Source of the DNA: a bacterium
GTDB taxonomy: Bacteria > Krumholzibacteriota > Krumholzibacteriia > Krumholzibacteriales > WJIX01
Direction: 5' to 3'
Assembly (NCBI GenBank): GCA_021160845.1
Contig: JAGHBT010000095.1
Location: forward strand, 1 to 6,429
Length of the DNA: 6,429 nt
Under the pieces are notes generated by a model. The model did no database searches. It was not told where the DNA came from and worked only from the letters and a program-made list of their open reading frames with translations. Below are positions 1-6,429 of the stretch, in pieces. Numbering within the stretch: position 1 is the stretch's first letter; the number at the start of each line of letters is the position of its first letter. A program made the position numbers and the translations under genes.

Positions 1-1854
1 ATGAGATTTCACATTACCTTAAAGAAGTATATCATCTTGTCCTTACTTCTTGTTATGGTTTTACTTGGAGCATTGTTACCACTACTTGGAAAAACCGTAA
101 ACAACACAATAGTTGAATATGTGGATATATCGACTCAGGAACGGCAAAAGAATATTGCATTCACGATGAACTCATATTTTGACAGCAAAATAAATATACT
201 AAAGATGGCCGCCCCGGACTACCTCACAGAAGAACTGCTTGAAGATGGCCAAAACGCCGGAGAAAACCTGGAAAAACACCTTGAAACAATAATCGAAACT
301 GATGACGTAGAAACCGTATTCGTCGGAACAAAGAATAACCAGTTTATCATAGCAGGCAAACAGATCCAATCCCTCGGCGGGGAATATTTTTTTTCATCTC
401 CATGGTACACCCAAGCAAAGGGGAAAGCAACCCCTGTATGGTCATCCATACAGGCGGGATATCAGGAAAACAAAAAAACCGTAACTATTTCCAGAGCAAT
501 TACCAACAAAGCAGGATATTTTGTCGGAGTAGCCGGTTTGGTAATCAATCTTGACGCACTGGATAAATATTGCGGGGATCTTGAAAAACAGTTACGTGCC
601 AGCTTTACAATTTGCGGCCCTGAAGGCTTGGTTATCTACCCCCGCCCTGAAGGAGACAAAAATTCCGAACTTTCAAAAACAAGCGATCTAAAAAACATTG
701 AATGGCCAGAATGCCCTCAGCTTAAAACCAACAAACACAACCGCGTTACTGCCATGGGGGAAAAGCTTAAAAATCATCCGCTATCTCTTCATTTAAACTA
801 TCCACATGATTACCCTAAATCCGCCTTGCAAAGTTTTTACGCTTTAGCCTGCATAATTATTATATTTCTGGCTCTCTATCTTTTTATCGTCACGAGGGTA
901 ATATATTTAAATACAAATTGGATAATAAAAGCAATTCAACAACTGGCTGAAAAAATCCGGATGAAGGATTTTTCTCCGATGCACATAGAGAATATTCTAA
1001 AGAAAAGAAAAAAACATTTAAGCCTTTTTGATATCGATGAATATAAATCCATTATAACAAGCTTTTCAACAATCGTTTTTTCCATGCGATCTACACTAGA
1101 AATTTTTCAGAATATGTCAACACAACTGAGTGAAAACTCAATTCTTCATGTAGAGGAAATGGGGGGTCTAAGAAAGGAAATTCAGTTTCAGACCTCGAAC
1201 ATTAAAAAAATAAATAATTCAACCGACAACCTGCTTGAATCGATAAATAATGTATCAACATATACCGATCAGGGAACATCCTCCCTCAGAGAAATAGGCC
1301 TATCTGTGGAAAAGGGGAAAGACGCTATTACAAAGGTTGTTTACTCTATGGATAATATCAGGAAAAGTGAACTCGAAATAGCTAACTATCTGGAAACAAT
1401 AAAGGGGATAGCGGATCAGACGAATCTCCTTTCCTTCAACGCGAGTATCGAAGCTTCACGCGCGGGAGTACACGGAAAAGGGTTTGCCGTTGTAGCGGAG
1501 GAAATTAGGAAACTGGCGGAGCGATCAACAATGCTCTCCAAGGAAATAGCAGTTGTTTTCGAAGAAACTACAAATATTGCTGAAAATGGATCAGAACTCG
1601 CCTCTTCACTTCAAAAGGATTTTTCTGGAATGACCGTCACAATCAACAATGTCCTTGAAATAGTCACTTCTATCTTTGAAAACACAGACTTTGAGAAAAC
1701 AGAAGGAGACAATGTTAATGCCGCTCTTAAGTCACTCGGGGAATCAATGAAGAATCTGTCGGAAAATTCAGAAATCCTTGACGCTAAAAACCAGTCTATC
1801 GCTTCAATCTCACAAGATATCACCGCTATTCTTAAAGAATTCAAAACAGAATGA
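1..1854 (+). CDS. Methyl-accepting chemotaxis protein with dCache-like sensor
   Basis: Membrane chemoreceptor that should sense a ligand outside the cytoplasmic membrane and control CheA through CheW. Seen in the 617 residues: a hydrophobic anchor at about 10-30, an extracellular region at about 31-275, a second membrane helix at about 278-300, and a cytoplasmic helical part ending in the canonical hairpin tip (DQTNLLSFNASIEASRAG, 472-489, then GKGFAVVAEEIRKLAERS to 509). The sensor resembles dCache: PWY at 134-136, PVW at 145-147, VTISRAI at 161-167, GVAGLVINLD at 176-185. The Arg usually found before WY, and the Asp usually found in the GVVGIDI-type strand, are replaced here, so the known amino-acid-binding signature is not intact. 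Residues 300-365 look like a degenerate HAMP with a Lys-rich connector (KKRKKH). There is no C-terminal CheR-tethering pentapeptide. The ATG is the first window base; the membrane anchor directly behind it supports it as the true start, but the ribosome binding site is outside the window. Confidence 0.93.
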   Translation: MRFHITLKKYIILSLLLVMVLLGALLPLLGKTVNNTIVEYVDISTQERQKNIAFTMNSYFDSKINILKMAAPDYLTEELLEDGQNAGENLEKHLETIIETDDVETVFVGTKNNQFIIAGKQIQSLGGEYFFSSPWYTQAKGKATPVWSSIQAGYQENKKTVTISRAITNKAGYFVGVAGLVINLDALDKYCGDLEKQLRASFTICGPEGLVIYPRPEGDKNSELSKTSDLKNIEWPECPQLKTNKHNRVTAMGEKLKNHPLSLHLNYPHDYPKSALQSFYALACIIIIFLALYLFIVTRVIYLNTNWIIKAIQQLAEKIRMKDFSPMHIENILKKRKKHLSLFDIDEYKSIITSFSTIVFSMRSTLEIFQNMSTQLSENSILHVEEMGGLRKEIQFQTSNIKKINNSTDNLLESINNVSTYTDQGTSSLREIGLSVEKGKDAITKVVYSMDNIRKSELEIANYLETIKGIADQTNLLSFNASIEASRAGVHGKGFAVVAEEIRKLAERSTMLSKEIAVVFEETTNIAENGSELASSLQKDFSGMTVTINNVLEIVTSIFENTDFEKTEGDNVNAALKSLGESMKNLSENSEILDAKNQSIASISQDITAILKEFKTE

Positions 1855-1931
1855 AGCATCTTTGAACATCGCAATCTCCACCCCTGAGCTTCCATCGAGA
1901 GACACTGTTAATTCATTTTAAAAAAAGAAAT

Positions 1932-3209
1932 TCATGCTGTTTTATTTTTCAGTTTAGTCTTTTTCTTTCTGCGATTGTAGTTTCTGGCAAGTTCCATAAA
2001 TATTTCCAGATCATTTTCAAGATTAGTGGTTGTTCCGTCAAAATAGAATGTCCTTATAGGGATATTATCATGGTCACTGCTGATTAAAGGATAAACCGCT
2101 TCGGAAATTACCCCATTCATGCATGTAAATGGGCTAATATCGATAATGCCATCAACCCCCTTATCATACAAGTATATGGCTTTCCCAACACTAAGAGTCA
2201 TCTCTCCTTTTGAACCTCGCGTCGGTAAATAAGGCTCGCTGCGTTTCAGTATCTCACTCGCACTATGAGGTTCTTCAAGCCCCACAAACTCCCCTTCCAA
2301 CGGGGCCAGAAGCCTTTTTTCATACCTTCGCTGTACATATTCCGCTATCGCCAGCTTTGCCATATCCATTGAGAACACAGAGTTATAGAGATCTATCTTG
2401 TCCCTTTCTTCTGCATTTGTATACCAAATCCATTCCGATATATCCGACAGCCAGGCTTGCCCCCCCAAACCTTCCAGTTTTCGAATTAAATCCTGATTGC
2501 TGAAAGTACTGAGGCGACAAAATATTTCGCCAACAACACCAATCAGCAACACATCTTTCCCCCAATCCACAGAAACCGCTCTAAATCTTGCTCGCGCCCT
2601 TTCCATAGAAAGAGCAAGCGCGTTCAGTTTCTCCTTAATTGGAATATCCCTGTTCTCAAGAACCTCGCAAAAATCGTCAAGCGATTCTCCATGAACCTTG
2701 TCGGTAGCCCCGGGTTTATTTTCGTACGGACGGTATTTATGAAGCATCTTTCTTAAAGCATCGCTTCCCACAATCCCCAGCCATCCCAACTTCACAAAGG
2801 ATCCCAACAAGTCCCCAAGCTCCCTGTAACCATCTTTGCTTGAAGGAGAAAGAATCATTAAATCGTCATATCCCATATCACTAAAAACAAAATTCATAAA
2901 TGGAGCATACTGCCCCAAACGGCACGGACCTTCCGAAGTGGGCATAAAAAACGCTGCCTTCGATTGGTCAAACCCGGGTCTCTCTGTAATTTTCAGGAAA
3001 TTGCCGAGGGTAACCCTCGCGGGAAGACACTCCTCCCCGCTTGTGTGTTTGGAAGCAAGTTCAAGAGTCTTTTCGTCCCCCCCGGGAACCGGTTCAGCGT
3101 CTATCCCGAGATATTTGAATGCTGACGCAAAGGCTCTTGACGCTCCGTAGGACATTCTTGGGATATAGACCGTTCTATCCTTGAGAGAGATCTTTTTCTC
3201 GCCCACCAT
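1932..3209 (-). CDS. COG3581-type HgdB-like protein, partner of the CoA-activase/DUF2229 protein
   Basis: A 425-residue cytoplasmic protein resembling the COG3581 family, related to 2-hydroxyacyl-CoA dehydratase component B and found as the C-terminal part of long activase/DUF2229 proteins. Visible family-like blocks are VYIPRMSYGA (14-23), a GEECLPARVTLGNFLK block at 58-73 with C61, TSEGPCRLGQY (91-101) with C96, IGVVGEIFCRLSTFSNQ (223-239) with C231, SPFTCMNG (359-366) with C363, and a C-terminal DGTTTNLENDLEIFMELAR block (391-409). These conserved cysteines are candidates for holding an Fe-S cluster; that is inference. A basic tail (RRKKKTKLKNK) ends the protein. The ATG is preceded by AAAGGAG seven bases upstream, and a TAG sits directly before the ATG in the same frame, so the start is firm. 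The gene starts inside the end of the upstream gene, in its -1 frame, and must be co-transcribed with it. The true substrate is unknown. Confidence 0.88.
   Translation of the reverse strand: MVGEKKISLKDRTVYIPRMSYGASRAFASAFKYLGIDAEPVPGGDEKTLELASKHTSGEECLPARVTLGNFLKITERPGFDQSKAAFFMPTSEGPCRLGQYAPFMNFVFSDMGYDDLMILSPSSKDGYRELGDLLGSFVKLGWLGIVGSDALRKMLHKYRPYENKPGATDKVHGESLDDFCEVLENRDIPIKEKLNALALSMERARARFRAVSVDWGKDVLLIGVVGEIFCRLSTFSNQDLIRKLEGLGGQAWLSDISEWIWYTNAEERDKIDLYNSVFSMDMAKLAIAEYVQRRYEKRLLAPLEGEFVGLEEPHSASEILKRSEPYLPTRGSKGEMTLSVGKAIYLYDKGVDGIIDISPFTCMNGVISEAVYPLISSDHDNIPIRTFYFDGTTTNLENDLEIFMELARNYNRRKKKTKLKNKTA
3101..3209 (-). other. 109-base overlap of the activase and COG3581 genes in different frames
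   Basis: The activase/DUF2229 frame runs on to TAG at 3101-3103, while the COG3581 gene starts at 3209 in the -1 frame. Within the overlap the downstream frame carries recognisable family sequence (VYIPRMSYGA, FKYLGIDAEPVPGGDEKTLE). The upstream frame gives an Arg/Ser-rich tail with no family resemblance. Selection therefore seems to act on the downstream frame, and the upstream tail is a read-out of it. The overlap also contains an A-run (AGAAAAAGA, A's at 3193-3197) and an imperfect hairpin at 3161-3180 (7-bp stem with a 2-base bulge and ACGG loop on the - strand). Confidence 0.85.
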
Positions 3210-6200
3210 CTAAGTACTCCTTTACTGTCGAGATAAGCCTCACACCGAGTCATAATACCGGCGTCGTTACCATGCGAATCGAATTGCAGTGTGAGAAATG
3301 GTTTCGATGTAATATGTTTCACATACGTCTTAATATACGAATCCGGACCGCACTTGAAATTGGTTATATACATCATGTGTAGATTCTTTTTACCATCCAC
3401 ATAGCGCGCCGCCTGCAAAATAGCGCGGCCATAGTTCCAAAACATATTATATCCGACATCCGTAACGTCGATCCCTTCCAGCGGAAGAAAAGAAAATGGG
3501 ATAACATTTATTCCGTAATAATCCCTGATTTTCCCGGGGACTCCCATATTTGCCTCGGAATCCATTATATTATACGGCCGACCCACCAATACAATCCCCA
3601 ATTCGTCACTCTTGCTGAGAATATCAAGGGCGTTGCTGCCGGCAAGGGAAAGTTCACGGCGAAACAGCATTTGAGCTGTAAACGCCAGCTTTACGGCCTC
3701 CTTGTGCCTCGCTCGCTTCACCCCAAAGGGTTTCGCGAATTTCCACAGCTCTTTCTCAACAAATGCGTTCCCCGCGCGGAAATGAACAGTTGGGTCCGCG
3801 ATAAGGCCACGCCTTCCCTTGAAAGCCGGGGTACTTCGAAGAACAAAGGGTAATGTCTGTCCCCACGGACAAATGTAGGACTTAATTTCCGGTGTATCTG
3901 TTTCTACATCAATGACATTGGGCACTAAAATAGAATCCGGTTCCTCCTGTAGAAGGGACATCACATGACCGTGAGCAATTTGAATTGGAAAGCAAGGGTC
4001 GGCTACGGTAGAACTCATTCCCATATGAACAATGTCCCGGTTAGTATCGGTACTGGTTATCAGTTCAAAACCCATTATCCTGATATAGGCGCTCCAGAAG
4101 GGAAATCTGTCATAATAATACATAGCCCTTGGTAACCCGATCCTTGGAGCTTTCCCCTTCGCTTTCCAGGAACAATCAATGTCTCTGCCGATCTCTTTAC
4201 TAACCGCCGCCACAGCATCCCTGGTCAATAGTTCCTGGTAAAGAGACAACATATCCGGAATAACCGCTTTCTTTGAGCCCTCGGCTCGCTTGCGGAAGCG
4301 GCTGCATTTGTCTCCCCAGTAAGTACGTTCACCTTCAACTTTAAATTCCTGGATATTACAATAATTCGTACATCCTTTGCATATAAACTCCCTCAGGCTG
4401 TAATCTATTGCATTTATGTCATAACCCCTAAATGTTGTTTTCAAATCAAGCGCTTGAACTTTCTCTTTCGCGAGCATCGCGGATCCTATGGCCCCGATTA
4501 CACCATTGTGCGGAGGCACTATTATTTCCTTACCAAGTACCTCGCTGAAAGCCGCGGCGACTGAGTCATTATATGCCGTTCCACCCTGAAAGAAGATTGT
4601 ATTCCCTATCTTTCTTCCTCTTACAACCCGATTGAGGTAATTCTGAACAACGGAATAAGCAAGCCCTGCAATAACATCATTTTTCAAAGCGCCCCGTTTC
4701 AAATATGAAGTAACATCCTTCTCCATATATACAGTACATCTTTCCCCCATCCTCAAGGGATGCTCGGACGCGAAAGCCCTTTGAGCAAACTCATCTATTA
4801 TCCGAATATCGAGTTTTTCCGCCTGTTCCTCCAGAAATGATCCGGTCCCGGCCGCGCAGGCATCATTCATAGTGAAATCGATTACTATACCATCTTCTAT
4901 GGATATAAATTTCGAATCTTGTCCGCCTATCTCAAAGATCGTATCAACCTTCTTATCCAAAAGGCGCTTCCCAACAAATGAAGCCCCCGTTTTGTGCGCA
5001 GTAATCTCATCATTGATCGTATCGGCGCCAACTAGTTTGCCTATCAATTCCCTTCCAGACCCAGTCGTTCCAACCCCGCGAATATCCACTTTGTCTGCCA
5101 ACTCTCTCTGCATCTCTTTAAGACCCTCATCTACAACCTCTATCGGCCTGGCCCTGGTACGAAGATAGATTTCTTTAATAACTGATCCATCACTATCTAT
5201 AAGAACAAGGTTAGTGCTTACAGATCCGACATCTATTCCTAAAAAAGCGGGGACAACACCCTTGTCAGCAAATGAGTATATATCAATTTTGTCACGCATA
5301 AACCGAACACGTTCCCGGGAAAGTTTCGGTAAGGAAGGGAAAGAGGTCTCGCTCTTACTTGAATGCAGTTCAAGGGTTTCGCGTATAAGGTCTACAGAAC
5401 CGTTTGAATAATTACGACCCAGAAGAGCGGCTCCTATAGCTCCAAGATGAACACATTCATCCGGAACAAAGAAATCATCCTCATCGAGCTCGAAGACTTC
5501 TCTTATCGCTCTGGCAACACCGGCATTAAGTGCGACTCCTCCAACAAATGCCGTTTTGCCGCTTACATCCTTCCCTTTAGCGATATTGCTTTTGAAATTT
5601 CTCGCTACCGCTTCAGATAACCCTTTTAAAATCTCATTGGGCTTATACCCCTTCTGCTGCGCGTGTATCATATCGGATTTCGCAAAAACGCTGCACCGTC
5701 CCGCTATTTTAGGCGAACGCGCCGTCTTCATTACGACATCTCCGACCTTTGCGATATCAAACTGCAATCTGTTTGCCTGTTGATCCATAAAAGATCCCGT
5801 ACCCGCTGCGCAATCCCCGTTTGTTTCATAATCCTCTATACCGGCAACGCCATCTACCTCCGAAACCTTGATATACTTGGAATTTTCCCCGCCCATCTCG
5901 AATATGTTAACTATATCGGGATAAAAAGTCGCGATTCCTTTTGTAACAGTCTTAAATTCATTTTCAACGGGAATATTCAGTTTTTTCCCGATAACACCAC
6001 TTGAAGAACCAGTAATAACGATGCTCTCGAGATTCTCCCATCCGACAAGGTCGGAAACCTCCAAGATAGTTTCCTTAACAGCAGCAAGGGGGCTACCCTG
6101 CACTCTGCGGTACTTTGAAATGGCAAAGACGGTGTCTGAGTTTCCGGAAATTTCGCTGATTTTTTCTATTCCACTATTCCGGACAACGGCTAGTTTTCTT

Positions 6201-6277
6201 ACCTGCTCTTTCGGTCCTGCAATCACCCATTTTACGCTTACAGTTCCAATATCAATGCCAAATATTAAAGGTGCCAT
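3101..6277 (-). CDS. Double CoA-substrate-specific enzyme activase fused to DUF2229 domain
   Basis: A 1058-residue cytoplasmic protein. Domains: activase 1 (BcrA/BadF/HgdC, ASKHA fold) at about 1-300, with GIDIGT (7-12), EMGGENSK (127-134), DCAAGTG with C156, GRC with C195 and FVGG (244-247); activase 2 at about 344-610, with GIDVGS (347-352), EIGGQDSK (449-456), C474, C514 and QGG (564-566); a Cys motif C633/C636/C640/C658; then DUF2229/COG3580, with RIGLPRAMYYYDRFPFW, DPCFPIQIAHGH (C762), CPWGQ (C803) and FKCGPDSYI (C976). In characterised activators the two cysteines of each subunit bind one [4Fe-4S] cluster at the dimer interface, and ATP hydrolysis drives electron transfer to a dehydratase; the same role is inferred here. 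I chose the ATG at 6277 because GGGGG lies 4 bases upstream and the activase fold begins at once. The in-frame ATG at 6325 would add 16 unlikely residues and lies in a palindrome. The last ~35 residues overlap the next gene and look unconserved. Confidence 0.9.
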   Translation of the reverse strand: MAPLIFGIDIGTVSVKWVIAGPKEQVRKLAVVRNSGIEKISEISGNSDTVFAISKYRRVQGSPLAAVKETILEVSDLVGWENLESIVITGSSSGVIGKKLNIPVENEFKTVTKGIATFYPDIVNIFEMGGENSKYIKVSEVDGVAGIEDYETNGDCAAGTGSFMDQQANRLQFDIAKVGDVVMKTARSPKIAGRCSVFAKSDMIHAQQKGYKPNEILKGLSEAVARNFKSNIAKGKDVSGKTAFVGGVALNAGVARAIREVFELDEDDFFVPDECVHLGAIGAALLGRNYSNGSVDLIRETLELHSSKSETSFPSLPKLSRERVRFMRDKIDIYSFADKGVVPAFLGIDVGSVSTNLVLIDSDGSVIKEIYLRTRARPIEVVDEGLKEMQRELADKVDIRGVGTTGSGRELIGKLVGADTINDEITAHKTGASFVGKRLLDKKVDTIFEIGGQDSKFISIEDGIVIDFTMNDACAAGTGSFLEEQAEKLDIRIIDEFAQRAFASEHPLRMGERCTVYMEKDVTSYLKRGALKNDVIAGLAYSVVQNYLNRVVRGRKIGNTIFFQGGTAYNDSVAAAFSEVLGKEIIVPPHNGVIGAIGSAMLAKEKVQALDLKTTFRGYDINAIDYSLREFICKGCTNYCNIQEFKVEGERTYWGDKCSRFRKRAEGSKKAVIPDMLSLYQELLTRDAVAAVSKEIGRDIDCSWKAKGKAPRIGLPRAMYYYDRFPFWSAYIRIMGFELITSTDTNRDIVHMGMSSTVADPCFPIQIAHGHVMSLLQEEPDSILVPNVIDVETDTPEIKSYICPWGQTLPFVLRSTPAFKGRRGLIADPTVHFRAGNAFVEKELWKFAKPFGVKRARHKEAVKLAFTAQMLFRRELSLAGSNALDILSKSDELGIVLVGRPYNIMDSEANMGVPGKIRDYYGINVIPFSFLPLEGIDVTDVGYNMFWNYGRAILQAARYVDGKKNLHMMYITNFKCGPDSYIKTYVKHITSKPFLTLQFDSHGNDAGIMTRCEAYLDSKGVLRWWARKRSLSRIERSISQECPTERQEPLRQHSNISG
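3210..3223 (-). promoter_or_regulatory. Ribosome binding site of the COG3581 gene
   Basis: On the - strand AAAGGAG (3217-3223) stands 7 bases before the ATG at 3209, a near-ideal Shine-Dalgarno arrangement. It lies inside the coding sequence of the upstream activase gene, where it encodes part of the SKGV segment. It supports independent initiation of the downstream gene. Confidence 0.85.
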
Positions 6278-6286
6278 CTTTCCCCC
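6278..6286 (-). promoter_or_regulatory. Ribosome binding site of the activase gene
   Basis: GGGGGAAAG on the - strand directly precedes the ATG at 6277. The G-run (6282-6286) can pair with the CCUCC anti-Shine-Dalgarno core with one G-U wobble. It is 4 bases from the start, slightly close. The alternative upstream ATG at 6325 has no such site, so this decides the start. Confidence 0.6.
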
Positions 6287-6307
6287 ATATCTTAACCTTG
6301 AATAGTA

Positions 6308-6329
6308 TTTAATGGGCATACCCATTAAA
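6308..6329. promoter_or_regulatory. Perfect 9-bp inverted repeat, candidate operator
   Basis: Two 9-base arms, TTTAATGGG (6308-6316) and CCCATTAAA (6321-6329), are exact reverse complements around a 4-base CATA spacer. The element lies 31-52 bases upstream of the activase start and just downstream of the predicted -10 box. A repressor bound there would block transcription, or in RNA it could fold into a hairpin in the leader. No T-run follows it, so it does not look like a terminator. The regulator family cannot be told from the sequence. Confidence 0.6.
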
Positions 6330-6339
6330 ACAGATATCC

Positions 6340-6368
6340 AGTGTACTATTTTTTATCAAACTTTGCAA
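6340..6368 (-). promoter_or_regulatory. Candidate sigma70-type promoter of the activase operon
   Basis: On the - strand, TTGCAA (6363-6368, 4 of 6 matches to TTGACA) and TACACT (6340-6345, 4 of 6 to TATAAT) are separated by exactly 17 bases in an A/T-rich stretch. Transcription would start near 6333, so the inverted repeat would cover roughly positions +3 to +25. Both boxes are imperfect; the spacing and the position before the operon are the main support. Confidence 0.45.
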
Positions 6369-6429
6369 GAAATTATCTAAAGTACCTTTGTGATTATGCG
6401 AAATAAGATGATGTAACCGAAATTATAAT

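Noticed and set aside
1851..1863. 13-base direct repeat ATGAAGCATCTTT, also at 2739-2751
   Set aside because: One copy is at the end of the chemoreceptor gene and the other is inside the COG3581 gene. A single 13-base match is close to chance in 6.4 kb, and there is no flanking similarity.
1855..1931. Possible small gene or intrinsic terminator in the convergent gap
   Set aside because: No open frame with a start signal fits, and only 3-4 bp stems could be found, none followed by a T-run.
5663..6305. Open frames on the + strand opposite the activase gene (also at 4872-5168, 2836-3150 and 2210-2503)
   Set aside because: They lie wholly inside well supported genes on the other strand, their translations are Ser/Pro-rich with no family resemblance, and no promoter or ribosome binding site supports them.
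6278..6325. Upstream in-frame ATG codons at 6325 and 6319 that would lengthen the activase protein by up to 16 residues
   Set aside because: No Shine-Dalgarno precedes them, they lie in the inverted repeat, and the added residues do not belong to the activase fold, which starts right after the ATG at 6277.
6424..6429. Perfect TATAAT on the + strand at the window end, as a -10 box for a divergent gene
   Set aside because: No TTGACA-like box stands 16-18 bases upstream (the region reads AAATAA), and the downstream sequence is outside the window.
1..6429. CRISPR array, transposon ends, tRNA or rRNA genes
   Set aside because: No regularly spaced repeats, transposase-like reading frame, or RNA-gene signature is visible; almost all of the window is taken up by the three genes.

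Overview
The window holds three protein-coding genes, in two convergent units, and reads as a chromosomal piece from an anaerobic bacterium. The main evidence for anaerobiosis is a pair of genes of the oxygen-sensitive 2-hydroxyacyl-CoA dehydratase activator (HgdC/BcrA/BadF) superfamily. The species cannot be named from the sequence. Base composition looks moderate, and the chemoreceptor gene appears more A-rich by eye than the other two genes.

Left part (1-1854, + strand): a transmembrane methyl-accepting chemotaxis protein. It has an N-terminal membrane anchor, a dCache-like extracellular sensor, a second membrane helix, a degenerate HAMP-like linker and a well conserved signalling tip. Its start codon is the first base of the window, so its promoter and ribosome binding site are not visible. 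A 77-base gap (1855-1931) separates it from the oppositely oriented genes, and no convincing intrinsic terminator is visible there.

Right part (6277 down to 1932, - strand): a two-gene operon. The upstream gene (about 1058 residues) encodes two tandem ATP-dependent activase domains. Each has its own ATP-site motifs and its own pair of predicted [4Fe-4S] cysteines. They are followed by a DUF2229 (COG3580-like) module with a CX2CX3CX17C motif. The downstream gene (425 residues) encodes a COG3581-type, HgdB-like partner. In many anaerobes these modules occur in one chain of roughly 1400 residues; here they are split over two reading frames that overlap by 109 bases. The promoter region (6340-6368) is followed by a perfect 9-bp inverted repeat (6308-6329) placed like an operator.

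By analogy with the characterised activators, the two proteins probably form an ATP-driven low-potential electron transfer system: the activase part hydrolyses ATP to push an electron onto the DUF2229/COG3581 part, which would act on an unknown substrate. No classical dehydratase subunits, CoA-transferase or ferredoxin gene lies in the window, so the substrate is open. The chemoreceptor is convergent with the operon, and nothing links the two functionally.
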